Positions 35,701 to 45,067 of a stretch of DNA of 64,000 nt are shown in pieces. This stretch comes from Litsea cubeba. Taxonomy: Eukaryota > Streptophyta > Magnoliopsida > Laurales > Lauraceae. The position numbers were made by a program, and so were the translations under genes. The stretch lies in contig CM022949.1 in NCBI GenBank assembly GCA_012931725.1, positions 54,718,843-54,782,842 on the forward strand, in the 5' to 3' direction. Within the stretch, counting starts at the first letter, position 1; each line of letters opens with the position of its first letter. The notes under the pieces are model-generated. The model was not told the DNA's origin and ran no database searches. It saw nothing but the letters and a program-made list of their open reading frames with translations.

Positions 35701-37462
35701 TTCTGAAGCTGTTCGAGAAATACCTGATGAGGCTTTGGAGCAGCTAGAACAGGAGGAAGCCGAACTTGGTGCTTGGATGCAAGCGGCACAGAGGCAAGCT
35801 TCCGTGGAGTCTACTGGCAAGAGCAGACCATCCAGTGAGGAGTCAAGTGGGAAACCTGACTCTGACAGCGGGGTAGGTTCTTCTAAGAAGCGAACCCGCC
35901 GGAGTAAGAGGGGGAGGAGTCATCATCACAGCAAGGGGCAGCATGAGGACTCTCCTAACTTGGAAGTTCCTCTTACTATCAATGAGGATGTGCCAGTGGA
36001 TGCTGACGAGCCTCCAGAGAAGAGAAGTCGAGAAGAAGAGACCGTCGGTGAAGGTATGATTCTTCCTTTTTCTCTTTCCATTTCTTTTCATGGGATTTTT
36101 TTTTTCATGTTTTGATTTGCTTCTTGTTTTCTGCTTTTCTTCTTTTTTTTTTTTCTTAGCAGAAGAAGACTTGGTGATGCCTGAGGTCCCAACCGATGAG
36201 GTGGTGATGGATCCTGTTGAGGCACCTGAAGAAGAACCGAGGGACTCTGGAGTAAATCCAGAATCTCCAATTGGTACGACTTCTTTTGCTCCTTTTTTTT
36301 TTGAGTTTGTGACTCGGTTTGCTAACTTTTTTTTTTGTCAGCTGACTTGCCACAGGGTTCTGATGACTTTGAACCATCGATGGACGCAAATGTTGATGAT
36401 GCTTTCGATGAGTTCATGGAGGAAGAGAGTGTTCCGCCAGTCGTCGAAGAAGGTATTTTGTAGTAATAACCCTGATAATGATTTTCAAACAGGATTATAT
36501 TCATATCTTTTTGTGTTTCTTTGGCAGGTTTTGAAGTGACAGAGGAAGGTCCGTCGCTTCCAGAGCAAGGGATGCCAGAGGTTAATCCAGAGGTAGAGAC
36601 TCCTGGGACCAGTTCTGACAATGTTGAGGAGATTCCTCGCGCTGAGATTCCTTCCCGAGCAGGAGCAGCTTCAACTGGAAAGAGTTCTTTTGTTACTCTT
36701 TCAACAGATGATGACATGAGCAACCGACCAACGGAGTTGGGCGAATCTTCAGCTGGGCCATCTCTTCTTTTTGCGAAGAAGGTGGTGGTGCGAGTTCTGA
36801 GCTCTTGGATTGAGACTCTCTTTTCTGGGCACTTGGAAGCCGGATTTAGCATGATCCAGCATGTGCGTGAGATTCTCGGTGATGCTGAAGAGGCTGGTCT
36901 GGATGTCACATATGCCAGGGCGATCGTTAATAGGATCATTGAGCTGGGTGACAAGTGGTTTGAGACCATGGGTTTTCCTGACGATCAGTTCTTCAAGGAG
37001 ATGTTCTTGGACCCTGCGGATAAGGCTCAATCTGACCTGGATGAGGCTACAGAAAGCAAGAAGCAGGCAGTCCGAGAGAAGAACTTAGAAGAAATAACCA
37101 TCATTAGGCTGACACATGACCTTAACATCCTTGATAGGGAGGTCGATCAGGCCAGGAAACGTCTTGAGCATCTGCAGGCACAAGTCGCTGCCAAGTGGAC
37201 TGAAATAACAGAGGCTCGTGAAAGGGAGACTGCTCTGATTCACCGAGTTGAGGATGCCATTCGAGTTCTCAAAAGGAAGTCTGATGAGGACAAACAATGG
37301 AAAACCGCTCGAAGGAAGCTTCCCAGTGCAGAAGAAGGGTTACAGCCCACCCCAGCATTTCATGGCAGGTTCCTGAAGAAGCGTGCCTTGGAATCCTTGA
37401 CGGATGAAGCCAAAAGCTTGCTTAAGGAGCTGAACTCTTGGCTGGAGACCATTTTTGATTGA
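32773..37462 (+). CDS. Antisense spliced PMD/transposase-like gene of the Tat element (additional ORF), with two disruptions
   Basis: Predicted exons are 32773-32782 (ATGGCTTCAA), 33547-36053, 36160-36273, 36342-36452 and 36528-37462. All introns have GT-AG borders, T-rich tails and phase 1. Exon 2 begins with a Ser/Arg-rich segment and holds an 553-residue open stretch (33669-35330) with a PMD-like core: TNTFVVTNGEIGFSLKEL, ITGLPILG, YLSYWLGEAVF and HIFYSWYVYHCPG. An in-frame TAG at 35328-35330 sits just before PYVPSRFALQLGFSQ, which continues the family pattern, and a frameshift lies near 35600-35650. Next come basic SKKRTRRSKRGR and acidic exons. Exon 5 ends in a long coiled coil (about 37030-37290). 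The resemblance is to the aminotransferase-like plant mobile domain and the Transposase_28-type ORFs known from Tat elements. The role is unknown. This copy would make at most a truncated protein. Confidence 0.75.
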
Positions 37463-37479
37463 GCTCCTGTATACAGAAA

Positions 37480-37850
37480 CCATCCTTCTTTCTTTTTTTT
37501 TGGTACCACTTGTGTTTTTTTTTTGTACTCTTTTTTTGTAGTGCTTGTGAACACTTTCTTTTTTTTTGGTACCACATGTATTTTTTGGTACTCTTTTTTC
37601 TTTTTTTTTGTGTAGTGCTTGTGAACACTTTCTTTTTTTTTTGTTATCCCTGCGCTCACTTTAATCTTTTTGTGATAAAAGTAATTGCTAAGTGGGATGC
37701 TCTCTTTTTTTTTTTTGTTATCCCTACGCTCACTTGAATCTTTTTGTGATAAAAGTAATTGCTAAATGGGATATTTTTTTTTGTTATCCCTACGCTCACT
37801 TGAATCTTTTTGTGATAAAAGTAATTGCTAAATGGGGTTTGATCAAAAGG
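37480..37850. repeat. Two adjoining tandem arrays after the antisense gene
   Basis: Units of about 65 bases (GGTACCAC...GTAGTGCTTGTGAACACTTTC) occur twice at 37480-37640. Units of about 63 bases (TTGTTATCCCTACGCTCACTT...GTAATTGCTAAATGGGA) then occur three times at 37640-37850. T-runs separate them. Confidence 0.8.
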
Positions 37851-37889
37851 TTGTCATTTTGTGAAAATCTTTTGTCAAGTAATTGTTTT

Positions 37890-38220
37890 GGCATAAAAGC
37901 CAGGTTTTTGTTTGTGGCATGGAAGCCAATTTTGGCATGAGAGCCAGCTTTTCTTGTGGCATTGATAGCCGAGTTTTTTTTGTGGCATCTATAGCCGGTT
38001 TTGGTGGCATTGATAGCCGGTTTGCGGCATTGATAGCCGGTTTTTGGTGGCATTGATAGCCTGTTTTGTTTTGGTGGCATTGATAGCCGGTTTTTTTTTT
38101 TTTGAAATCCAAGTTTTTTTTTTTGTTTGTGGCATTGATAGCCGGTTTTGTTTTGGTGGCATTGATAGCCGGTTTGTGGCGTTTATAGCCTGTTTTGATG
38201 GCATTTATAGCCGGTTTGGT
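37890..38220. repeat. GGCATTGATAGCCGG tandem array
   Basis: A 20-30-bp unit (GGCATTGATAGCCGGTTTT) repeats about ten times. It resembles the GGCGTTTATAGCCGATTTT array in the element's own LTRs at 29263-29333. Confidence 0.85.
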
Positions 38221-38229
38221 TTTCAAAAA

Positions 38230-38640
38230 ATGCAAGTATCGACTAAAAGTCGCCTCCCTGCTGAATGTTCTTGCAAGTATCGATGGAATGTCGCATCCTT
38301 GCTCATTCGGTTGCGAGTATCGATGGAATGTCGCATCCTCGCGGATTTGGGTGCAAGTATCGATGGAATGTCGCATCCTTGCTTTTCAAAAATTTTGGTT
38401 TTGCGGGTACTGACTTGATGTCGTTTCCCCACGATTTTTGAAATTTGTGGTTTTCTCGAACCTTTGGGTTATGGATATCAACTGAAAATGTTGCGTTTCC
38501 ATGGTTTTGGATTTTGCAAGTATCGACGAAATGTCGCTTCCCTGCGATTTTGGAAGTGTCGAACGTGGTTCGCTTGCTTCCGATTTGTGCGAGTATCGAC
38601 TAAGCGTCGCTTCCTCGCGGTTTTTGAAAAACCATTTTTT
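38230..38640. repeat. AAGTATCGATGGAATGTCGC tandem array
   Basis: Degenerate units of about 55-65 bases with (C)AAGTATCGA(T/C)(G/T)(G/A)AATGTCGC and CCTTGC recur six to seven times between the antisense gene and the pol end. Confidence 0.8.
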
Positions 38641-38984
38641 TTGTTTAAAGACACGAGGGTCATAAATTTTGACCTAAAACCATTTTGGCGGTAAAAGGCA
38701 GGGTAGACTAGGGTGGAAATCCCTGAATCCGGATTTTTGTTTCAAACCATGAATTTTGGGTTCAAGGGTTGAAAATTTTGGTCAAGCTAGGGAAAGGTTC
38801 CTAAACTTGGATATATATATATTTTTTTGAACAATGAAACGATGAAAGTAAGCATTGTTTTAGATTTCTAGAAATTTCAACATTTGATATGAAAATTCTA
38901 AAATAGATGGTGGGTTTAGCGAGCGTGTACCTGGAAACCGGTTTTGGCCATACAGGCATTGCTCTTACCCAGTTGGGTAAGTCT

Positions 38985-41609
38985 TCAAGGGTAGTACCGC
39001 TTTAAGAACTTGCCATTGATGGGCAGCATACATCTGTCACCTTCCATGTTTAGGAGTGCGTATGCGCCATTGGAGAAAACTTTGTCGATGACATAGGGTC
39101 CCTCCCATTTTGGCTCAAATTTGCCTTTGGACTTGTGAGCGAAGACCATTGGTCTTTTTACCGCAAGAACTAAGTCACTCTTTTTGTAGGCGCGTTGCCT
39201 GACCTTTTTATCGAAAGATCCTGCCATACGTGCTTGGTAAAGTTCAATGCTTTGTTGAGCTTCGAGCCGTTTCTCATCGAGATTGTCCAGCTCATGGAGT
39301 CGCAATTTGACATTGCTTTCTTGAGTCATGTCATTTTGCAAGGATACCCTCAAGGAAGGAATTTGTACTTCCAAGGGCACGACAGCTTCGCATCCATAGA
39401 CCAAGGAGAATGGTGTGCTATGGGTTGGTCCTCGAACGGTGGTTCGATAGGCCCACAAAGCTTCAGACATTTTGTCGCTCCAGTCTCTTTTGTGATTAGA
39501 GACCATTTTTTTGAGGATTTTGCAGAGTGTCTTGTTGAAAGCTTCTGCTAACCCGTTTGCTGCCGGATTGTATGGAGTCGAAGGACAGCTTTGGATTTTG
39601 TATTTGTCGCAGAACCTGTAGAATCGATGATCCCGGAACTGTGGTCCGTTATCATGGACGAATCTTTTGGGTATGCCGAAACGACAAATGATGTTGGTGC
39701 GTAGGAACTGAAGGACTGATGAGGTCTTCATTTCGTTAAACGCAAATGCTTCTGACCACTTGGAGAAGTAATCCGTAGCGGCGAAGATGAAGCGATGACC
39801 TTTGCTTGAAGGGGGAGAAATAGGACCTATGATGTCCATACCCCAGGCTTCGAAAGGCCATGAGATCGCTGTAGGATGCAGCCATTCTGGAGGCATGTGA
39901 ATGTAATCTCCATGAACTTGGCATTGTTGGCAGCGCTTAGCAAATTGCATTGCGTCAGCTACCATGGTAGGCCAGTAATATCCTAACCTTTTTATCTGAT
40001 CATAGAGCTTAGGTCCAGCCTGATGAGCTCCACAAAGACCAGCATGAACTTCTTTGAGTGTTTCTTCAGCCTCTTGTTGTGACAAGCAGCGTAGAAGTAC
40101 TCCGTTGAAGGATTTCCTGTAAAGGATTTTTGAAGGAATATCCAAATGGAAGCTTGGGGTTCGCCTTTGGATGCTTACCCGTTCTTTTGGATCTTCAGGT
40201 AGGATTCCGAACATAATGTAATCAATGAACGGATCCCTCCAGTCGCCAATTGAAGTTTGAAGGATTGAAATCCGACTTCCGACCACTTGGTGCCATTCAG
40301 CAACTGCTTGGTGTGTGTTAAGAGGAGGAAGGATTCTCCTTTCGCACACTGCGATTTGCATGTTTTCCCCTTCCTGGATTGCCATGGATGCGGCAAGTCC
40401 GGCTAGGGCATCTGCACGTATGTTTTCACCTCTACGAATGTGGGTGATGTGACAGATGTCAAACTTTTGCAGAAGTGATTGTGCCTTGTTGTAGTAGGGC
40501 AACAAATCTGGCTTCCTGACTTCAAATTTCTGATTCATCTGGTTGACGATCAGTTGAGAGTCTCCAAAGACTTCCAGCATGGTGATACCGGATTCGATGG
40601 CGAGTTCCAATCCTAAGATCAGAGCTTGATATTCAGCTGCATTGTTTATACATGGTTCCAGTAGCGAGAAAGCGTGTGGAACCATGTATTTGTCGGGGCT
40701 AACAAAGAGGATGCCAACTCCCGAGATCAGCTGTCTTTTTTCATTTGTCCTGGTTGCACCGTCAAAGTACATGTCCCAGGAGGCACTTTGTGAGAAAGTC
40801 TCCACATTGTAGACTGGTTCGTCTGGGAGATCATCTCTGAGTGGAGAATCTTTAGGCAATGGATGCTCTGCGAGGAAGTCCGCTAGAGCTTGCCCTTTGA
40901 TTGCTTTTTGTGGTACATACCTAATATCAAATTGTGACAGAAGGATGGACCATTTTGCCAGTCGAGCATTGAGAGAACCTGCCTTTGTGACAAGGACCTT
41001 CAAGAGGTTGACCCTCGAGACCAGGTAGACTGTGTTGGAAAGCAAGTAGTGACGCAGCTTTTGTACAGCGAACATCACTGCAAGGCATTCTTTTTCGACT
41101 GGAGAGTAGCGATGCTCTGCACCTACTAGCATGCGGCTGAGGTAATATAGAGCAGCTTCTTTTCTTTGATCATTTTCTTGCGCAAGCAGAGCTCCCAAAG
41201 AGTGATCAAGGGCTCTTATGTACAAGATGAATGGTTTTCCAGTGGTAGGAGCAGCTAACACTGGAGGTTTTGTCAGGTATGACTTGATGTCTTGGAAAGC
41301 AGCTTCAAAGTCAGCATCCCAGACAAAGTTTACACCCTTTTTCATCAACCGGGAGAATGGACGGCATTTCCCCGAGAGATTGGAGATGAACCGTCTGATG
41401 TAGGCCAATCTCCCTTGAAGCCCTTTGAGTTCTCTCAAGGTTCTTGGAGAGGGCATTTCTAGAATGGCTTTGACTTTTATGGGGTCAAGCTCTATTCCTG
41501 CTTTCCGAACTAGGAATCCGAGGAACTTACCCGACGAGACGCCGAAGAAGCATTTCAATGGATTCATTCGCAGTTTGTGTTTGCAAAGCCGGATTGTAAG
41601 TGCTCTCAT
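38985..41609 (-). CDS. pol: Truncated pol polyprotein: RT tail, RNase H, second RNase H, integrase
   Basis: The open frame is 874 residues. It begins inside the end of reverse transcriptase (KLRMNPLKCFFG, SSGKFLGF, LQGRLAYIRRFISNL), so the YxDD motif and protease are absent. The first RNase H spans about residues 95-250 (SRMLVGAEHRYSPVEKECLA, QALADFLAEH). An archaeal-type second RNase H follows at about 277-405 (MYFDGATR, NNAAEYQAL, FGDSQLIV, NIRADALAGLA). The integrase has an HHCC finger at about 521-563 (EVHAGLCGAH, CQQCQ) and a DDE core with WGMDIIGP (D near 590), HDNGPQF (D near 652) and LAEAFNKT (E near 688, 35 residues between). It ends with a basic C-terminal region. Dual RNase H identifies the Tat/Ogre lineage. 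It overlaps the end of the gag frame in another frame at 41527-41609; the true junction is a deletion scar. Confidence 0.93.
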   Translation of the reverse strand: MRALTIRLCKHKLRMNPLKCFFGVSSGKFLGFLVRKAGIELDPIKVKAILEMPSPRTLRELKGLQGRLAYIRRFISNLSGKCRPFSRLMKKGVNFVWDADFEAAFQDIKSYLTKPPVLAAPTTGKPFILYIRALDHSLGALLAQENDQRKEAALYYLSRMLVGAEHRYSPVEKECLAVMFAVQKLRHYLLSNTVYLVSRVNLLKVLVTKAGSLNARLAKWSILLSQFDIRYVPQKAIKGQALADFLAEHPLPKDSPLRDDLPDEPVYNVETFSQSASWDMYFDGATRTNEKRQLISGVGILFVSPDKYMVPHAFSLLEPCINNAAEYQALILGLELAIESGITMLEVFGDSQLIVNQMNQKFEVRKPDLLPYYNKAQSLLQKFDICHITHIRRGENIRADALAGLAASMAIQEGENMQIAVCERRILPPLNTHQAVAEWHQVVGSRISILQTSIGDWRDPFIDYIMFGILPEDPKERVSIQRRTPSFHLDIPSKILYRKSFNGVLLRCLSQQEAEETLKEVHAGLCGAHQAGPKLYDQIKRLGYYWPTMVADAMQFAKRCQQCQVHGDYIHMPPEWLHPTAISWPFEAWGMDIIGPISPPSSKGHRFIFAATDYFSKWSEAFAFNEMKTSSVLQFLRTNIICRFGIPKRFVHDNGPQFRDHRFYRFCDKYKIQSCPSTPYNPAANGLAEAFNKTLCKILKKMVSNHKRDWSDKMSEALWAYRTTVRGPTHSTPFSLVYGCEAVVPLEVQIPSLRVSLQNDMTQESNVKLRLHELDNLDEKRLEAQQSIELYQARMAGSFDKKVRQRAYKKSDLVLAVKRPMVFAHKSKGKFEPKWEGPYVIDKVFSNGAYALLNMEGDRCMLPINGKFLKRYYP

Positions 41610-44385
41610 CAGACGATGCTTCGGAAGAGCTATAATCCCAAATTATCACATTACAGGAAGCTCTGACAGGAGACGTTGCCTGATCGGAGTCAGACTCATC
41701 CTCGGATGTGAGAGGATCGTCTGTCCAGCAATTTTCTCCATTTTCAGGAGTTAAGGGAGGATGTACCTGGTGGTCTTCAGGGACTTCAGGCTCTGGATTG
41801 CGAGGAGGCTCGCTGACGCGTTCTTGCTCTTGTTCTAGAGCGAGTCGCTGCAAGATCCTTGCATATTCTTCAAGATCAGGCATGGGAGCCGGATCTTCTT
41901 CTTCATCATCTCTTTGTGGCTCAACATTGTTGATTCCCACTGGAGTAATGAGAGGTGCTGGGTCAGCAGCATTTTCTTGTACAGCTTCTTGGTCTTCTTC
42001 ATCATCAGACCAGGATCCTTGTGGCTGTAGGGGGTTATACCAGATTACTGGCATAAGATGAGACTCAGGAACCCATTCTTCATCGGAGAGATATTCTCCT
42101 GTTTCAAGGGACTCCTCCCACTCATCTGTGTAGTTGGATTCGAATCCATCATCGGTGTCGCTGGATTCGTATCCATCAATGGAGAATCCAACTACCGAAT
42201 TGCAGGAGTATGATGCCTCCTGTATGGCTTCTTTGAATTGAGGTGGCATGAAATCACTGAGAGTGAATTTCCTTACCCCCTTTGAAGTCTCTGGAAGGGA
42301 TGTTTTTGTTACCTCCAGTGAAGCGGTAGAGGAAGCCTCTGCCTTTTCTTTGACCTCTAGTTTTGGCTGGGTCTTCTCTTGCCGTTTGAGCTTAAGGAGA
42401 TGTTTCCTAGCCTGCCTTCGCTGTTGAGCTGTAGGCTTTGTTTTCACGACCTCCCAATTTTTATCTTCCAGGAGATCGGGATGTACCCATATCGGTTGTC
42501 CGTCTGGTGTCGGGTAAGGAACCAGTTCCTCGGACGCTTCGATTGAGTTTATCACCTTGAAGGAAGTAGTGATCTTCTTCTTCGGTGATCTTGATGTTTG
42601 TCCACATGTCACCATGTTGACGGAGGCAGACCCATAGTTTTTGTCAAAGGTGATGACTCCGTTTTTCCACATCTCATTTATTTTCTCTCTCACAACGAAG
42701 CATTGATTGAGAGGATGCGAGATCATCTGGTGGTATGGACAGTACCGAGGATCGTTGGTTTTGCCAACATCACCCGGTCTTTTTGGTTCAGGCAAGGTGA
42801 GCTTGCCGTTTGCCACAAGAGCCCCGAAGATTTCATCAACATCTTCATCAAACGGGTATTTCTTCTCTACTCGTTCTTTGAAGGCATCAGAGAGTTCAGG
42901 TCTCTTACCAACAGCTTTGTTTTCAGCTTTCTTTGGTGGCTGAGGAGCTGACTTGGTCTGCACATTGACTTTAATCACCGTTTCAGCTTCCATGGAAGCT
43001 TCTAGGAGTTCTCCCAGGTTTTTTGATTTGTTGCCGATGATCATGGAGCGGATTCTGGCTCTCATGTTGTTTCGGCAGATGTCGACTAGCGACGCTTGTG
43101 GCAATACATCAGAGCATTTGTATGCCATTGCTTTCCACTTGTGAATGAAGTCATATGTTGATTCATTCTCCCCCTGTTTTAGGCTGCACAGCTGAGCCAT
43201 AGTAGCGGGGTGATCCTCACCTTTGAAGTGAGTCAGGAAGCGTGTCTCTAACATGGCCCAGTTTTGGATTGAGTCCTCCGGCAGAGTGGAGTACCAATCG
43301 AAGGCCGTACCTTTTAGGGTACTTGCAAAGAGGCGGATCTTGAGTGCATCTTGATCCGTGATAGCTCCCGTCAGGATCTTGAAGTGGATGACGTGCTGTC
43401 TGGCTGATCCTTTCCCCGTATATGTTTGGAGAGTAGGATGCTTGAATTTGGTGGGGAACGGGACCGAGTCCATCCATAAGGGATATGGTGGCTTGATCCC
43501 ATGCTCTTTGAGTATATCCTCTTCTTTTGCTTTGGGGAGGATACCGTCTACGTCCTTTTTGGTAAGGGCGCGTGACTCATTTTCTTCTCTATTTACCTCG
43601 TCGTCTTGATGATTCGGAGGAGGTTCATTGTTCGCCTGATTTTGGAAGGCGAGGAGAAGGTTTTCCATCAGAGTTTCAATCCTCTGCTGGCCCTGTTCCA
43701 ACTGCTGGATGCGGGTGATCGCATCTTCTGGAGGTGGATTGCGGGGTGGTGGCTCAGAATTTGTAGCCAAGACATTCATCCTTCGTGATTCGAACGAAGA
43801 AACTGCCCTGGTGACTGAGCTGGGGCTCATTCTTTCTGAAGAGGAGCTTGAGGAAGGATCACTCTGCTGTCCTTTGCTTGAAGGAGCAGGGGATTCTTCT
43901 GAATGTCTTCTTGTCCTGGAGACGCTGCGGGTCATCGGACGTCGGACATGGATTTTTGTTGCTGATTTTTGGCGCCTTCTGGTTTTTCCAACCATATGGA
44001 CGGCAGCAACTTGGTTGGGTCTTTCTTTTTCGACCCATTTAGGAGAGACTTGAAGTGTTGGAGGCTGGGTCCTTTGCTTCTCTAGTCTCTTTTGTCGGTA
44101 TGACGCGCGGCGGCGTATACGACGAGCAATTTGAGCTTCGGTCAGCTCTGACTGGGCTTTGACGATGAAGGATGTGCTCCCTCGGGCGCAGCAGCCGAGC
44201 CTGTCTTCTCTGTAGCTGGGCAAGGACAGGATGCGAACCCTGTCCTTCGCCTGTTGCAGCGAAGCTTTGAATTTTTGAAGTTCGGCCCCTGTAGAGATGA
44301 AGGGTCGAACTGCAGGTTTGTAGGCCTTAGCAGGTGCTTGTGGAGGCCTTGTGATGCATGACTTGATTTGGGCTTGTAGGAACAA
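41527..44385 (-). CDS. gag: Gag polyprotein of the Tat element
   Basis: The open frame is 952 residues. A basic, Pro/Ser-rich N-terminal third (KSATKIHVRRPMTRSVSRTR) is followed by a retrotransposon gag domain at about residues 290-460 (PPYPLWMDSVPFP, GSARQHVIHFKILTG, DALKIRLFASTLKGTAFDW, FKGEDHPATMAQLCSLKQ). A single knuckle-like CPYHQMISHPLNQC and a long acidic linker (DDEEDQEAVQEN, DEEEDPAP) come next. In related elements such a linker leads to protease. Here the frame runs into RT-tail sequence read in a wrong frame and stops at 41527. No ATG begins the frame; the listed start is where it opens after the upstream ORF, and a frameshift there is likely. Confidence 0.88.
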   Translation of the reverse strand: MFLQAQIKSCITRPPQAPAKAYKPAVRPFISTGAELQKFKASLQQAKDRVRILSLPSYREDRLGCCARGSTSFIVKAQSELTEAQIARRIRRRASYRQKRLEKQRTQPPTLQVSPKWVEKERPNQVAAVHMVGKTRRRQKSATKIHVRRPMTRSVSRTRRHSEESPAPSSKGQQSDPSSSSSSERMSPSSVTRAVSSFESRRMNVLATNSEPPPRNPPPEDAITRIQQLEQGQQRIETLMENLLLAFQNQANNEPPPNHQDDEVNREENESRALTKKDVDGILPKAKEEDILKEHGIKPPYPLWMDSVPFPTKFKHPTLQTYTGKGSARQHVIHFKILTGAITDQDALKIRLFASTLKGTAFDWYSTLPEDSIQNWAMLETRFLTHFKGEDHPATMAQLCSLKQGENESTYDFIHKWKAMAYKCSDVLPQASLVDICRNNMRARIRSMIIGNKSKNLGELLEASMEAETVIKVNVQTKSAPQPPKKAENKAVGKRPELSDAFKERVEKKYPFDEDVDEIFGALVANGKLTLPEPKRPGDVGKTNDPRYCPYHQMISHPLNQCFVVREKINEMWKNGVITFDKNYGSASVNMVTCGQTSRSPKKKITTSFKVINSIEASEELVPYPTPDGQPIWVHPDLLEDKNWEVVKTKPTAQQRRQARKHLLKLKRQEKTQPKLEVKEKAEASSTASLEVTKTSLPETSKGVRKFTLSDFMPPQFKEAIQEASYSCNSVVGFSIDGYESSDTDDGFESNYTDEWEESLETGEYLSDEEWVPESHLMPVIWYNPLQPQGSWSDDEEDQEAVQENAADPAPLITPVGINNVEPQRDDEEEDPAPMPDLEEYARILQRLALEQEQERVSEPPRNPEPEVPEDHQVHPPLTPENGENCWTDDPLTSEDESDSDQATSPVRASCNVIIWDYSSSEASSDESTYNPALQTQTANESIEMLLRRLVG

Positions 44386-44888
44386 GCCGGCTCATGCTGG
44401 GATGACTTGGAAGTCAGGTTGGAGATGGGTCTCTCCTCTTTCATGTAAGCAAGAGGATAGAACTGGTTCTCTTTGAGTGGGGCCAGGAATGCTGGCTTAG
44501 TGGATGTTTGGGACCTTCTCTGTTTTGGTGAAGGTCTTGGGGACCAAGTCTTGGAGTAGACCTGGTTGTTTGCAGGTTGAGGCTTCGTGGGGCTGCCACG
44601 GGCTTCAGGCCTTCTGGTGCTCGCCTTTGGTGTCATGGTAGTGACACGTTGAGAGGCGAGTTTCTGCTTCTTGGAGGGAGCAGTTTGTTCCTCAGGAAGT
44701 GGGAATGGTCCTAGCGTCCCAAAGACGATAGTCCGGGGAGTCGAGGTCGACCCGGAGTTCAGAGAGTTGCCGAGGGAGTTGACACTTCGGCAGCTGATGG
44801 GGCGCTTGTAGGTGCGCGTGGTTTGCTTCTGTTGAAGCATGAGTTGGTGCTTGTTTTCGTCGAAAGTAATGGTTAGTGAAGCTGCCAT
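44142..44888 (-). CDS. N-terminal gag-region ORF of the Tat element
   Basis: The best ATG is at 44886-44888 (MAASLTITFDENKHQ). An earlier in-frame ATG at 44939 adds 17 residues. The product is rich in Ser, Pro and Lys, has no recognised domain, and overlaps the gag frame by about 240 bases in another frame. It is either a separate ORF1, as some Ogre-type elements have, or the true gag N-terminus separated by a single frameshift near 44390. The abrupt change of frame with matching composition (SSQHEPA, then QAQIKSC) favours a frameshift. Confidence 0.6.
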   Translation of the reverse strand: MAASLTITFDENKHQLMLQQKQTTRTYKRPISCRSVNSLGNSLNSGSTSTPRTIVFGTLGPFPLPEEQTAPSKKQKLASQRVTTMTPKASTRRPEARGSPTKPQPANNQVYSKTWSPRPSPKQRRSQTSTKPAFLAPLKENQFYPLAYMKEERPISNLTSKSSQHEPACSYKPKSSHASQGLHKHLLRPTNLQFDPSSLQGPNFKNSKLRCNRRRTGFASCPCPATEKTGSAAAPEGAHPSSSKPSQS

Positions 44889-45067
44889 TGTTAGTTTTCG
44901 AAAATTTCTGAAAACAAGACCACATCCATTAGTAATCACAAGAATATAATGATCATAAATGGGAAGTTCTATGGTTTCGTCTTTTCAAATTGCTAGAGGA
45001 AGATGACCCAAGCAACATGAAGAAGGCAAAACGCCATAGAGGGTACAATTGTTCTGATCGCAGGTAT

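Noticed and set aside
37890..38220. CRISPR-like regular repeats
   Set aside because: This is a plant genome; units are contiguous and degenerate with no unique spacers of even length.
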